Shown here: positions 18,175 to 27,294 of the stretch, in pieces
How the letters are laid out: the number at the start of each line of letters is the position of its first letter
Position numbering within the stretch: position 1 is the stretch's first letter
Origin: JAWKJY01 sp041393535
GTDB lineage: Bacteria; Actinomycetota; Thermoleophilia; Gaiellales; Gaiellaceae
Direction of reading: 5' to 3'
Length of the DNA: 64,000 nucleotides
NCBI GenBank assembly: GCA_041393535.1
Contig: JAWKJY010000003.1
Coordinates: forward strand, 1 to 64,000
The notes under the pieces: model-generated
Databases searched by the model: none
What the model was told of the DNA's origin: nothing
Seen by the model: the letters and a program-made list of their open reading frames with translations, nothing else
Position numbers and translations under genes: made by a program

Positions 18175-18459
18175 ATGGCCGTCAAGCTGCACACCTGCCC
18201 CGTCATGTTCGTCACCCTGCCGGGGCATCCGTGCGAGAAGGTCCGCCAGGCGCTGAACGACGCGGGCGTGGAGTACGAGCTCGTGAAGGGGCCGATCTTC
18301 CCGCGCAGCCGGCGGGCCCGCGTCAGGGAGCTGACGGGCCAGACGTTCGTGCCGGTGATCGAGTTCGACGACGGCTCGGCGTACCGCGCCGAGTCGACCG
18401 AGATGGCCGCGGAGATCCGCGCGGGCCGGCTGCTCGAGCACCGCGGGGGAGGGGCCTAG
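18175..18459 (+). CDS. Glutaredoxin/GST N-terminal thioredoxin-fold protein
   Basis: A 94-residue single-domain protein with a thioredoxin-like fold: beta strand, CPVMFVTLPGHPCEKVRQAL, then the cis-Pro motif TFVPVIEF and a C-terminal AAEIRAG helix. It resembles an isolated GST N-terminal domain; the usual CxxC is spread over CPVM and HPCEK, so redox activity is uncertain. A -10-like TAGGCT lies about 40 bp upstream. It is 2 bp upstream of the deacetylase and probably co-transcribed. Confidence 0.7.
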   Translation: MAVKLHTCPVMFVTLPGHPCEKVRQALNDAGVEYELVKGPIFPRSRRARVRELTGQTFVPVIEFDDGSAYRAESTEMAAEIRAGRLLEHRGGGA

Positions 18460-18461
18460 CC

Positions 18462-19301
18462 GTGTGGAAGGGGAAGTACCGCTGCGCGTTCACGCTCTCG
18501 GTGGACTTCGACGCCGAGACGCTGTGGACGGGCACGTTCAAGCTGGAGACGCCGAGCCCGATCTCGCGCGGCGACTACGACATCCGCGCCGGCCTGCCGC
18601 GCATCCTCGACCTGCTCGACCGGCACGCCATGCCCGCGACGTTCATGGTCCCGGGGCAGGTGATCGACGAGCACCCGGACGCCTGCGCCGCGATCCGCGA
18701 GCGCGGCGTGCACGACGTCGGCTACCACGGCTACTACCACGAGTCGGTGCTCGAGATCCCGATCGCCGAGGAGCGGGAGCTGATGAAGCGCGGCATCGCG
18801 CGGATCGAGGAGGCCTTCGACGCGACGCCGCGCGGCAACCGCTCGCCGCCGTTCGCGCTCGGGCCGAACACGGCCGACCTGCTCGAGGAGTTCGGGTTCG
18901 AGTACGACTCGAGCCTGTTCGGGCACGACGAGCCCTACCGGCCGCGCGTCCCCGTCCAGGGCGGACGGCTGCGCGACTTCGTCGAGCTGCCCGTGAGCTG
19001 GGAGCTCGACGACGCCCCGTACTTCCTCTTCAGCTTCTTCCCGTACATGAGTGGCATGGCGACGCCCTCCCAGGTGCTCGAGATCTGGAAGGCGGAGTTC
19101 GAGGGCAGCTACCGGGCCGGCGGCTGCTTCCTCCTCGTCGTGCACCCGTTCTGCATCGGGCGCCACCCGCGGATGGCGATGCTCGAGGAGCTGATCCGCT
19201 ACGCCCAGTCCTTCCCGGACGTCTGGTTCGCGCACCACCTGGACGTGGCGCGGGAGTATCGGCACCTCCAGGAGGCGGCGGGCAGCTGGGACGTCGGCTA
19301 G
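18462..19301 (+). CDS. Polysaccharide deacetylase / PuuE-type amidohydrolase
   Basis: A 279-residue protein from a GTG. It has the NodB-fold motifs: metal-binding SVDFDAE at residue about 10, GYHGYYHES near residue 88, and NRSPPFALG near residue 126. The lack of a signal peptide and the long helical C-terminal part (FSFFPYMSGMATP, VVHPFCIGRHPRM) resemble the cytosolic PgdA/PuuE-like subgroup that includes cyclic-imide hydrolases, rather than exported peptidoglycan deacetylases. Substrate unknown. Coupled to the thioredoxin-fold protein. Confidence 0.8.
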   Translation: MWKGKYRCAFTLSVDFDAETLWTGTFKLETPSPISRGDYDIRAGLPRILDLLDRHAMPATFMVPGQVIDEHPDACAAIRERGVHDVGYHGYYHESVLEIPIAEERELMKRGIARIEEAFDATPRGNRSPPFALGPNTADLLEEFGFEYDSSLFGHDEPYRPRVPVQGGRLRDFVELPVSWELDDAPYFLFSFFPYMSGMATPSQVLEIWKAEFEGSYRAGGCFLLVVHPFCIGRHPRMAMLEELIRYAQSFPDVWFAHHLDVAREYRHLQEAAGSWDVG

Positions 19302-19355
19302 CCGTAGCGGCCAGTCGAGGCGGCGGGGCGCACCGCGACCCCGCCGCCCACCGGC

Positions 19356-20456
19356 TCATCCGAGGGAGACGGCCCGGATGCGGCCAGCTGCGCCGACGTT
19401 CTCCGCCCAGGCGACCCGGGCGCCTCGATCGAGAGGCCGATGGCTGCTGCGCGGCGCGCGCCACGAGGGTTGCCGTGCCGTCGGCCGTGTCGAGCGTGCC
19501 CAGACGCTCCGCCCAACCCGGAAGACGACTGTGGCGTCGGTCGCCGAGAGCTCCGGGCGCGGTCCCCCGTGTGGACGGGCATGGTGTCGAGCGGCGGGCC
19601 GCCCGCCGTCGGGTAGCGCTCGATCCGCCTCCCGTCCCCCGCGTCCACGAGCACGACGAGCGTCCGGCCGGTCAGCGCCACCGCACGCACCGTCCCGGCC
19701 GGGACGATGCGTCTGACGAGCCGGCCGTCCGAGGCACGGTTGACCTCGACGGGCCGGGCGCCCGACTCGCGGGGCGCCGAGGCCCGCCTGCCCGGCGGGA
19801 CGACCGCGACGCGGCCCCGCGCGGCCGCGATGAGGCCGGTCGGTCCTGCGCCCGCGAGCGGAGCCGCTGTTCTGCCATCCGACGTCGCGACGCCGCCCCC
19901 GCCGCGCGGAGCCGGCAGGTCCCGTCCTCCTCAGCACGTGCCCTCGACGATCACGTCGAGTCCATACCAGCCGTACACGAGGGTGCCGCCGTCGCCGGCC
20001 AGCCCGCCGAGGTGGTCGCCCTCCTCGAGGGCGTTCGAGTACACGAGCTCGGTCAGCTGGGTGTCCGACCGCCCCGCGGCGGTCGCCCCGTAGACCTGCA
20101 CGTAGGTGAAGTTCCCGGCGCCGGTGCGTCGTCCAGAGCGCCTGCGGGCCGGCGAGGGCGAGTTGCACGGGCTCCTGGAAGCCGACGTCCGTCCGGCAGG
20201 TGGGGCCGGCGGCGCCGTTGATCCCGACCTGGCGGCGCGTCGCGAGGTCGCGGACCCGTACGAGCCACGGGCACGGCTCCCCGTCCGGCTCCACGGCGGC
20301 CCATGCGATGCGCGCGCCGTCCTGGGCGAAGGCGGCGATCCTGCCGGCTGAGAACGCGAGCGTGCGCGCTCTCGGCCCGGTGGCAGAGGCCGACCCCGCG
20401 GCGAACGCCGCCGCGAGCACGGCCAGGGTGGCTAGGAGGGTGGTGCGCGATCGCAT
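19356..20456 (-). pseudogene. Exported repeat (propeller-like) protein, frameshifted
   Basis: The ATG at 20456 opens a signal peptide (MRSRTTLLATLAVLAAAFAA). The first 110 residues read well (IAAFAQDGARIAWAA, PCPWLVRVRDLATRR), then the frame shifts near 20130 to NFTYVQVYGATAAGRSDTQL, and again near 19900 and 19560 before ending VAWAENVGAAGRIRAVSLG at 19356. The pieces look like repeated DGxxIAW/VxDLATR blades of a secreted beta-propeller of about 365 residues. Pseudogene or sequencing indels. Confidence 0.5.
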
Positions 20457-20562
20457 GGACGTACCTCCGGGGAGACATCTTCGGGGCGCCCCGTCGGAAT
20501 CCTGGAGCTCGCGTCGGAGGCCGGGTGGCCGCCCGGACGACGGTGCTACCATGCGCCCACCC

Positions 20563-20635
20563 GGGGCTATAGCTCAGCTGGGAGAGCGCCTGGATCGCAC
20601 CCAGGAGGTCGGCGGTTCGAGTCCGCCTAGCTCCA
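20563..20635 (+). tRNA. tRNA-Ala (anticodon CGC)
   Basis: A clean 73-nt cloverleaf: acceptor GGGGCTA pairs with TAGCTCC plus discriminator A, the anticodon arm is CCTGG-ATCGCAC-CCAGG with anticodon CGC, and the T-arm is GGCGG-TTCGAGT-CCGCC. CCA is not encoded beyond the first A. Its 3' 43 bases are part of a 44-bp sequence repeated exactly at 46497 and 48192, making it the integration target of the elements to its right. Confidence 0.95.
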
Positions 20636-20636
20636 T
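20593..20636 (+). repeat. attL copy: 44-bp direct repeat 1 (in tRNA-Ala)
   Basis: First of three exact 44-bp copies, running from the anticodon loop through the 3' end of tRNA-Ala plus one base. An element entering here restores the tRNA 3' end, as expected for tyrosine-integrase targets. Confidence 0.9.
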
Positions 20637-20675
20637 CGCGAAAGCCCTGCAAAGGGCGCGTGGACGCAGGGATTC

Positions 20676-20701
20676 CCGTGAGGGCCGCAAGGCCCTCACG
20701 G
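20676..20701. other. Perfect hairpin with GCAA tetraloop at element A left end
   Basis: An 11-bp perfect stem (20676-20686 with 20691-20701) is closed by a GCAA loop. There is no T-run. It lies 40 bp after the tRNA and may replace the tRNA terminator lost on integration, or be part of the recombination site. Confidence 0.5.
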
Positions 20702-20742
20702 CACGTCTGGGGGTCATTCCGATCGTTCTCGCACCGCAGAAG

Positions 20743-20761
20743 TGTTGCGGGGATGTTGCGG
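20743..20761 (+). repeat. Arm-type paired octamers, left end of element A
   Basis: TGTTGCGG occurs at 20743-20750 and 20754-20761, 11 bp apart. The same octamer pair occurs near the right end at 46415 and 46427. Paired direct repeats inside both ends suggest integrase arm-binding sites. Confidence 0.6.
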
Positions 20762-21115
20762 GCCCACCGTCGATCGCTCGGGCGGGAGCAAGGAACTGGC
20801 GCCCGCCACCCGTGGGTGAGCGGATCGTCGGCTCGATGCTTCGTGGACTGCAGCACGGCTGCATAGGCATCGTGATCCGATGCTCCGTACGGCTCGGGCG
20901 CGTAGAGCGCTTCGATCGACGCCGGCGGTCGACTCGGAAGCGACGTCGGCTACCCGTTCGGAGGCGTGATCGTGTTCGCGGGACGTGCTTGAGGGTGGAG
21001 CCTGCGTGGCCGGTCGTCCGGACAGCGACGCTGTGGCGCGCGCGTTATCGGTGACCGGGCCAGCAAGCCTCGCCGCCGGCGAGGCAGGCGCCGCCTCGAC
21101 CCGTCGCGTCGGCCT

Positions 21116-21547
21116 TCAGCCGGGCGACGGGCGAACCATCAGCAGCGAGCCGAGCACGACCAGGGCAGCGCCGAGTGCACCTCGCCACGTGAACGGCTCG
21201 CCAAGGAACAGTGCAGCCAGGACGACCACGAAGACGACACTCAGGCGGTCGAGCGCGGCGACGCCGACGGCCGGTCCATGCCGCAGCGCGAGGAAGTAGA
21301 AGAGCCAGGAGGCCGCTCCGGCGACGCCCGAGACGGCGATGAATCCGAGCGAGCGCACGCTGACGGTGCGGATGACGCCGGCCTTGCCGAGCGCCACCGT
21401 GAGCGCCGCGAGGATCACTGCCATGACCAAGGCCCTGATCGCCGTGGCCACCGTCGGATCGACGTCACGTACGCCGACCTTTCCGAGAATCGCGACGAGC
21501 GCAGCGAAGACGGCGGCGAGCAGTGCGTACACGACCCAGGCGCTCAT
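21116..21547 (-). CDS. EamA/DMT-family small transporter
   Basis: A 143-residue protein from the ATG at 21547 with five hydrophobic segments, a size and pattern (ALLAAVFAALVAILGKVGV, LFLGEPFTWRGALGAALVV near the C-terminus) matching single-domain EamA/DMT transporters that work as dimers. Substrate unknown. A much longer upstream reading is antisense to the phosphoesterase gene and not real. It lies downstream of a strong terminator, so it has its own promoter. Confidence 0.8.
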   Translation of the reverse strand: MSAWVVYALLAAVFAALVAILGKVGVRDVDPTVATAIRALVMAVILAALTVALGKAGVIRTVSVRSLGFIAVSGVAGAASWLFYFLALRHGPAVGVAALDRLSVVFVVVLAALFLGEPFTWRGALGAALVVLGSLLMVRPSPG

Positions 21548-21600
21548 CGTCGCGACGCTAGCAGGCCCCGGCGGGCGTGTCCGCGGTCTCCCGCAGGGCG

Positions 21601-21642
21601 CCGGTGGTGGGGGAGGCGGCCTGGCGCCTCCCCCACCACCGG
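21601..21642. terminator. Strong hairpin downstream of metallophosphoesterase gene
   Basis: A perfect 18-bp stem (21601-21618 with 21625-21642) with a 6-nt GCCTGG loop starts 7 bp past the end of the phosphoesterase gene. There is no T-run, but it is the most stable hairpin in the window. Confidence 0.75.
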
Positions 21643-21648
21643 TCGAGC

Positions 21649-22878
21649 TCAGGAGGGCTGGACGCGCTCCCAGCTGAACGGGCCGAACGAGGTCGGGCCA
21701 GGCGCCGGCGGCCGCTTCGTATTGATCGTGACCCGGAGGTACTCGAACGGGAGCGTGCTGCCGTGGACGGCGATGCGGTGGAAGTTCGGCACGTTGAGCG
21801 TGTTGAGGGCCGGGTGCGTGTCGTAGGCGTCGCCGAGGCTGATCGCGGTGTCGGTGCAAATGCCGGTTTCGGTCAGGCAGGGCGCGTCGTTGACGAGCGG
21901 GTTGTCCGAGCGGTAGATGTGCGAGTCGCCGTTGAAGAGCAGGACGGGCTTCGCGAACTCGAGGGTCTTCTCGGCGATCTTCGTGATGAATGGCTCGTAG
22001 CCGGCGATGTGATTCGGGGCGGGGTTGAGCGGCTTCGAGTCGAGGTCCCACATGTCGGCCTGCTCGAGGATCACGATCCCGGCGACGTGGTCAGCCGCGG
22101 CCTGCGCGAAGGCTGCGTCGAGCCAGCGGAGGTCGGCCTGCGTCCGCTGCTGGCGCTCCTGAGCCTGCTCGCCCGTCTCGGCCGCTCCGTACCAGGGGTC
22201 GGCGTCGTTGTTCGAGCCGCCGGGGATGTTGACGGTGACGAACAGCACGCCGGCCTGCTCCCACATCACGTTCTCGACGTATTCGGCGTCGGTCGGGTGG
22301 GCGGGATCGTCGATCTGTGCCTGGGACACGACTCGCTTGCGCTCGCCGCCGAGCGTCTTGCCCGGCTCGGGGAAGAAGAGCTGGCGGACCAGTCCGAGGT
22401 TCGCGACGGGATCGCCGTTCGCGTAGTCGACGTAGTTGCCGGATCCGGCCGGGACTGGGACGTTGCCGCCCTCGCCAGGCTTGTGGCAGTCCGTCCACTC
22501 GTTGTCGCCGGGCGTGTAGATGAGCGGGTCGCGGAAGTTCGCCCAGAGCTGCGCGATCGTGCGGTCGTACGCGAACGTGCATGGCTGCTTGCCGGAGTGG
22601 ATGTCGCCGGCGAAGAGGACGAGCTTGACCTTCCGGTCGGCGTTCACGGCGTCGATGAAGGCCGGGGTGGCATCGAGTTGGCCGGTCTCGTTCGGGGGCG
22701 TCTTGGTGTAGTCGGCCGCGACGTTGCTATAGGGCGCGTCGCCGTAGATCGCCAGCGTCACCGGCTCGTCGCCACCGGACCGCACCGCTCGCCTGCCGTC
22801 GTCCGCGGACGCGACGACCACGAACGAGACCGAGGCGGCGACTACGGCGAGCGCGCCGACCGCCAGGAACTTCTTCAT
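21649..22878 (-). CDS. Exported metallophosphoesterase-like protein
   Basis: A 409-residue exported protein (signal peptide MKKFLAVGALAVVAASVSFV). Calcineurin-like metal motifs are visible: IYGDAPYS (usually GDxH), VLFAGDIHSG, TPGDNEWTDCH, and LLFNGDSHIYR, together matching GDxH-GDxx-GNxx-GHxH-like metal centres. It probably hydrolyses an extracellular phosphoester. The RBS AAAGGGG lies about 9 nt before the ATG; a longer upstream reading lacks the signal peptide. In-frame Pro-rich sequence ends the protein. Confidence 0.75.
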   Translation of the reverse strand: MKKFLAVGALAVVAASVSFVVVASADDGRRAVRSGGDEPVTLAIYGDAPYSNVAADYTKTPPNETGQLDATPAFIDAVNADRKVKLVLFAGDIHSGKQPCTFAYDRTIAQLWANFRDPLIYTPGDNEWTDCHKPGEGGNVPVPAGSGNYVDYANGDPVANLGLVRQLFFPEPGKTLGGERKRVVSQAQIDDPAHPTDAEYVENVMWEQAGVLFVTVNIPGGSNNDADPWYGAAETGEQAQERQQRTQADLRWLDAAFAQAAADHVAGIVILEQADMWDLDSKPLNPAPNHIAGYEPFITKIAEKTLEFAKPVLLFNGDSHIYRSDNPLVNDAPCLTETGICTDTAISLGDAYDTHPALNTLNVPNFHRIAVHGSTLPFEYLRVTINTKRPPAPGPTSFGPFSWERVQPS

Positions 22879-23199
22879 CGCATGCCCCTTTAGCTCGGAA
22901 TGGACAAGCGACGGTACGGGCGCGCCTGGTTGCAGTGTGGTTGCGATCTCGTGAAGAGCGTGTCGCCATCGTGGGGGCGTCGCCTTCGGGCCGGTCGGTG
23001 CGCTCTCGGGTCGCGGTGGGATCGACGGCTCGCTTCGGCGGTGGAAAGCCGCCAGCAGCGCGCCGTGCCCTCGCCGCATCGACGGGGCGGCGAGGGCACG
23101 TGGCGATCCAGCCGTGCGACGGCGTCGGCGCGAGACCCGGCGGACCGACCCTCGGGCGGGCCGCGTCCCGCAGAGGTCGTCCCGCCTCGATGACTCGGA
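22879..23199. other. Intergenic region
   Basis: No gene seen. It holds the promoter side of the phosphoesterase gene and a hairpin at 23064-23100 (14-bp perfect stem, 9-nt loop), which lies about 100 bp past the PepSY gene and probably terminates its transcript. Confidence 0.55.
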
Positions 23200-23550
23200 T
23201 CAGTCGGCGCCCTCGTTCTCGCCCGCGTCGTTGCCATCGGGGCCATCGGCGGTCTCGGAGTCGCCGTCGATCGCGACGAGCTGGTAGGCCGAGTCGAGCC
23301 GGACGTCGACCGTCGAGCCGTCGGGCCTGGTGACCTCGACCTCCCAGGTGGCGCCCTTCTCGCCGTCGCGTTCGACGGCGTTGGCGGTGCCGCCGCCGGT
23401 CAGGTCGAGCGCAGCCGTCACCGCCTGATCGGCGTCGGGGCCCGCGGCGCCGTCGGGGCCGCCGCTGACGGCGAGCGCGGCGCCGGTACCACCGCCGACC
23501 GCCATCAGCGCGGCTGCCGTGACGACGAGCGTTCTGCGTCGGAGCTTCAT
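23200..23550 (-). CDS. Exported PepSY-type small protein
   Basis: A 116-residue protein with a signal peptide (MKLRRRTLVVTAAALMAVGG). The mature part has the PepSY pattern: an AVTAALDLTGGG helix, then strands WEVEVTRPDG and TVDVRLDSAYQLV, and an acidic tail. PepSY proteins often regulate peptidases or act as sensors of a neighbouring two-component system. It lies directly downstream of the HK1/RR1 pair on the same strand and may be its target or accessory. Confidence 0.8.
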   Translation of the reverse strand: MKLRRRTLVVTAAALMAVGGGTGAALAVSGGPDGAAGPDADQAVTAALDLTGGGTANAVERDGEKGATWEVEVTRPDGSTVDVRLDSAYQLVAIDGDSETADGPDGNDAGENEGAD

Positions 23551-23728
23551 CGCTCCTCCTTCCGTTCGGGTGATGCGACCCTAGGAGGCGAGGATGACCA
23601 GGCGATGAACGGTCCCCGGGGGCCCGCGGCCGCGGCGAGGATCGGCGCTTCGCCGCGTGAGCGAGGCGTCCCCCGCCGACCGTTGATGCGATCGAACCCC
23701 CTCGTCGACGGGGACGTCGGGGTGACCC

Positions 23729-25072
23729 TCAGGGTCGATCGGGGCGGAGCGGCAGGCGTACCTGGAAGGTGGCACCAGCAGCTGCCGGGTGGGCAGTGAC
23801 GTCGCCGCCGGCGCTGCGCGCGAGGCGGCGGGCGAGGGCGAGCCCGAGTCCCGCCCCCGGGCCAGCCGCCGCGTTGTCGCCGCGTACTCCGGGGTCGAAG
23901 ATCCGCTCGACGTCCTGGTCGGCGAGGCCGGGACCGTCGTCGTCGATGACGACGATCGCGCTCGCGTCGTCCCGTCCGATTGCAACGCGGATCGCGGTTC
24001 GCGCATGCGCGAGCGCGTTGTCGAGCAGTGGCTGGAGCATTCGCTCGACGAGGTCGGCGTCCGCGCTGACCTCCAGCGGCTGGTCGGGGAGCTCGAGCGT
24101 CAGTCGCAAGGATGCAGGCGGTCGGCTCGTCTCGACGGCGAGCCTGACGCCGTCGCGGATGTCGCTCTGGCCCGATCCGCCGGCCGCCTGGGTTCGCCAG
24201 GCGGCGAGGAGCGACTCGATCGTCCGGGTCATCCTGTCCGCGTTTCGGCCGATCACGGAGGCTGCGGCCTGCACGTCGGCATGGCTGCGCGGCCTGCGCT
24301 CGAGCAGCTCTGCTTCGCCCCTGATCGCCGCGAGCGGCGTCCGCAGCTCGTGCGACACCTCGGCCGTGAAGCGCCGCTCGCGGCGCAGGCTCGCCGAGAG
24401 CCGCTCGAGCAGCCCGTCGAACGTGGACGCCAGCGTCGTCAGCTCGTCGTAGGGCTCGCCGACATGGAAGCGATGGTCGAGATCGTGCTCGCTCCACTCG
24501 CTCGCGTCTCGTGTCATTCGCGCGACCGGACGCAGCGCGCGGCCGAGCACCCAGCGCGAGATCAGCGCCGTCGCCACGAGCGCGACCAACGCGAGCAAGC
24601 CCGCCCCGATCAGCGCGGAGCGCGCAGTCTGCTCGTACGGCTCGAGCGAGACCGCGGCGACGACGGTCCCGTAGCGCGTTCCGGTCGCGGTCACAGGGAG
24701 CGCGTAGAACCGGTAGCTCTCACCGAGGTCGCGTGTCCCCTCGGGCGCGGTCGCGAGCGAGCGCGCGATCGCGTGGAGACGCTGGGGTAGTCGCGGCTGC
24801 TCGAGTGGCGCGCCGTCGGCTGCGAAGACCCAGACGAGGCCCCCGCGGGTGTCCTCGTCCGGGCCGTCGGGTGCGACGAGGCGACCGGCGCGGAGCTCGA
24901 GCGACGAGAGCTCGGCCGCTGCGGTCGAGCGCGCCAGAGACGTCGCGCTCGACGAGAGCCGCTGCCCGAGGAAGACGTAGAAGCCGACGACCGCAATCAC
25001 GAGCGTCAAGGCGACGATCGAGATCACCGAGAGCAGTAGCCGCGAGCGGACGCCGAGCTTGCGACGACTCAC
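23729..25072 (-). CDS. Sensor histidine kinase (HK1)
   Basis: A 447-residue OmpR-type kinase: membrane segment about residues 12-35, an extracytoplasmic sensor of about 110 residues, a second membrane segment about 150-175, HAMP, the H-box FTAEVSHELRTPLAAIRGE, N-box LLDNALAHA and G-boxes DDDGPGLAD and GAGLGLALA. It starts at a GTG overlapping the RR1 stop (GTGA). It phosphorylates RR1; the signal is unknown. The PepSY gene follows. Confidence 0.93.
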   Translation of the reverse strand: MSRRKLGVRSRLLLSVISIVALTLVIAVVGFYVFLGQRLSSSATSLARSTAAAELSSLELRAGRLVAPDGPDEDTRGGLVWVFAADGAPLEQPRLPQRLHAIARSLATAPEGTRDLGESYRFYALPVTATGTRYGTVVAAVSLEPYEQTARSALIGAGLLALVALVATALISRWVLGRALRPVARMTRDASEWSEHDLDHRFHVGEPYDELTTLASTFDGLLERLSASLRRERRFTAEVSHELRTPLAAIRGEAELLERRPRSHADVQAAASVIGRNADRMTRTIESLLAAWRTQAAGGSGQSDIRDGVRLAVETSRPPASLRLTLELPDQPLEVSADADLVERMLQPLLDNALAHARTAIRVAIGRDDASAIVVIDDDGPGLADQDVERIFDPGVRGDNAAAGPGAGLGLALARRLARSAGGDVTAHPAAAGATFQVRLPLRPDRP

Positions 25073-25740
25073 CGCAGCGAGAACCCGACTCCGCGGACGT
25101 TCGCGATCACGGGCGCCTCGGGAAGCTCCTCGAGCTTCCGCCGCAGCCTGGTGATGTAGACGTCCAGCGTGTTGTCGTGCACGATCGCGCCGTGCGGCCA
25201 CGCGGCCCTGGCCAGGTCGTGCCGGCGGACCGCCTCGCCCGGCGACGCGGCGAGCCGCGCCAGGATCCGGAACTCGGTCGGCGTGACCGCGACCGAGTGG
25301 CCGCCGCAGCTGGCCGCGTGCCGGGCGGGATCGAGGCGCAACCCGGCCACTGCCGGCGCCGACGCTGCCCCGACCCGCTTCAGCAGCGCAGTGATCCTGG
25401 CGATCAGCTCGGCGAACGCGAACGGCTTCGTCAGGTAGTCGTCGCCGCCGGCGGCGAACCCCGACAGCCTGTCGGGGAGCGCGTCGCGCGCGGTCAGGAA
25501 GATGACCGGCGCACGCACCCCGTGCGCCCGCAGCGCCTGCACGACGTCTCGTCCGTCGGCATCGGGGAGGCCGATGTCGACGACGAGGACGTCGGCGGAG
25601 AGGCCCTCCTCGCCGCGACCGAGGAGATCAGCTGCGCGGGCGACGCCGTGCACCTCGAACCCCTCCTCGCGCAACCCACGCACAAGCAGCGAGCGCAGAT
25701 CGGCCTCGTCCTCGAGCACGATCACGCGCGGCTGGATCAC
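25069..25740 (-). CDS. OmpR-family response regulator (RR1)
   Basis: A 223-residue regulator from the GTG at 25740, placed just before VIVLEDEADLRSLL. The receiver domain contains the phosphoacceptor in VLVVDIGLPD, Thr in FLTARD, and Lys in YLTKPFAFAELIAR. The C-terminal winged helix contains LARAAWPHGA and TLDVYITRLRRKLEELP. It is divergent from the DUF347 gene, with a 218-bp shared upstream region, and coupled to HK1. Confidence 0.93.
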   Translation of the reverse strand: MIQPRVIVLEDEADLRSLLVRGLREEGFEVHGVARAADLLGRGEEGLSADVLVVDIGLPDADGRDVVQALRAHGVRAPVIFLTARDALPDRLSGFAAGGDDYLTKPFAFAELIARITALLKRVGAASAPAVAGLRLDPARHAASCGGHSVAVTPTEFRILARLAASPGEAVRRHDLARAAWPHGAIVHDNTLDVYITRLRRKLEELPEAPVIANVRGVGFSLR

Positions 25741-25958
25741 GCGTTCCCTCGTTGGCTGCGGGCGTGTGCTCGACGGGCGGATCTCGCCTCTGGACATCCA
25801 GGCACACGTCGAGGATGCACAACAGACCATGACCTTCGCCTGAACGCCGGGTCCGCCGCGTCGGCAGCCGCCGGGCCGAGGGGCTCGTTCGACGGTTGCA
25901 TCGAGCCGCCGCGCGCCGTTCAGGTTGCCGTCAGTCGAGTGCTGCCACCCTCCGGGGC

Positions 25959-27197
25959 ATGACCGACACCGCATTGACAGGGACACGCAGGCTGACCGGC
26001 CGCCAGATGCTCAACAAGGTCCCCGAGATCACGCTGTTCTTCTGGGTGGTCAAGGTGCTCTGCACGACGGTCGGCGAGACCGCGGCCGACTACCTCAACG
26101 ACCACCTCGGGCTCGGACTCACCAACACGACCTGGGTCATGGCAGGGCTGCTCGTGCTCGTGCTCGTCGCGCAGTTCGCATACACGCGCTACGCGCCGGG
26201 CGTCTACTGGCTCGCGGTCGTCCTGATCAGTGTCGTCGGCACGTTGATCACCGACAACCTGACCGACAACTTCGGCGTCTCGCTCGTCGTGTCGACCGTC
26301 GTGTTCGCGCTCGTGCTCGCGGCGACGTTCGCGATCTGGTTCGCGAGCGAGCGGACGCTCTCGATCCACACGATCGTCACGAGTCGTCGCGAGGGCTTCT
26401 ACTGGCTCGCGGTGCTCTTCACCTTCGCCCTCGGCACCGCCGCCGGCGACCTCGTCGCCGAGCGCCTCTCGATCGGCTACTGGCAGTCCGCCCTCATCTT
26501 CGGCGGCCTGATCGCCATCGTCTACGCCGCGCACCGAAGGTTCGCGATGAACGCGATCCTCGCCTTCTGGATCGCCTACGTCCTCACGCGCCCGCTGGGC
26601 GCCTCGATCGGCGACTTCCTCTCCCAGCCGCGCGACGACGGCGGCCTCGGGCTCGGCACCACCGTTACAAGCGTGATCTTCCTCGCCATCATCCTCGCCG
26701 TCGTCGCCTTGCTGACGGCAACCAAGCTCGACCGGATCGAGAACCGCCTCGTCACCGAGCACGTCGCCCGGCCAGGTGCCATTCCAGGCGACGCGCGTCG
26801 CATCCTCGTCGTGACCGACAAGACCACCGCCACGCCCGCGCTCGTCGACGCCGTCCGCAAGCGCGCAAACGAGGGCCCCGCCGAGTTCGTCTTCCTGATT
26901 CCGAACCCCACGGAGACTGCATTCGATCGCGGCAGCGCCGACCTCACCCAGGCCGAACACCTGCTCTCTGCCGCGCTGCCCGCACTCCAGCAGGCCGCCG
27001 GCACCGAGATCGAGGCGCGCGTCGCAACCAGCCCGAACACCTACGACGACATCACCGCCGAACTCGACTCCGGCAGCTACCACGAGCTCATCATCGAAAC
27101 ACCGCCGCCGCACCTCCCACACTGGCTCCACGCCGACCTCCGCGCCCGCGTCGAGCACCTCGGCTACCCACTGACGACCGTCACCGCCAGCCACTGA
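25959..27197 (+). CDS. DUF347 (COG4705) membrane protein with soluble C-terminal domain
   Basis: A 412-residue protein from the ATG at 25959. Residues about 15-260 contain four repeats of a DUF347-like unit, seen as KVPEITLFFWVVKVLCTTVG with GETAADYL, then GTLITDNLTD, GTAAGDLVAE and GASIGDFLS, each followed by membrane segments. Residues about 280-410 are soluble and begin RRILVVTDKTTATPALVDAV, resembling a universal-stress/Rossmann-like domain. The family is a predicted transporter of unknown substrate; the fused soluble domain is unusual. Divergent from RR1. Confidence 0.75.
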   Translation: MTDTALTGTRRLTGRQMLNKVPEITLFFWVVKVLCTTVGETAADYLNDHLGLGLTNTTWVMAGLLVLVLVAQFAYTRYAPGVYWLAVVLISVVGTLITDNLTDNFGVSLVVSTVVFALVLAATFAIWFASERTLSIHTIVTSRREGFYWLAVLFTFALGTAAGDLVAERLSIGYWQSALIFGGLIAIVYAAHRRFAMNAILAFWIAYVLTRPLGASIGDFLSQPRDDGGLGLGTTVTSVIFLAIILAVVALLTATKLDRIENRLVTEHVARPGAIPGDARRILVVTDKTTATPALVDAVRKRANEGPAEFVFLIPNPTETAFDRGSADLTQAEHLLSAALPALQQAAGTEIEARVATSPNTYDDITAELDSGSYHELIIETPPPHLPHWLHADLRARVEHLGYPLTTVTASH

Positions 27198-27294
27198 GCG
27201 CACAACACGACACACGCACCTTGCTCGGCGCAACCGTGCTGGGCGGGACCCTTCCGCGTGCAGACGTGGCGCGTCGCTACTTCCGGCCACGCCC

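Larger units (their letters stand above)
20637..21115. other. Gene-free left terminus of element A
   Basis: About 480 bp without a convincing gene. It holds GCAGGGATTCCCG at 20666 (nearly inverted at 46450 as CGGGAAATCCCTGC), the hairpin at 20676, and paired TGTTGCGG octamers at 20743 and 20754. This is what an integrase-binding arm region would look like. Confidence 0.55.

Noticed and set aside
21548..22051. N-terminal extension of the EamA protein
   Set aside because: The extension runs antisense to the phosphoesterase gene across a strong hairpin and is Arg/Pro-rich; the ATG at 21547 begins the first membrane segment.
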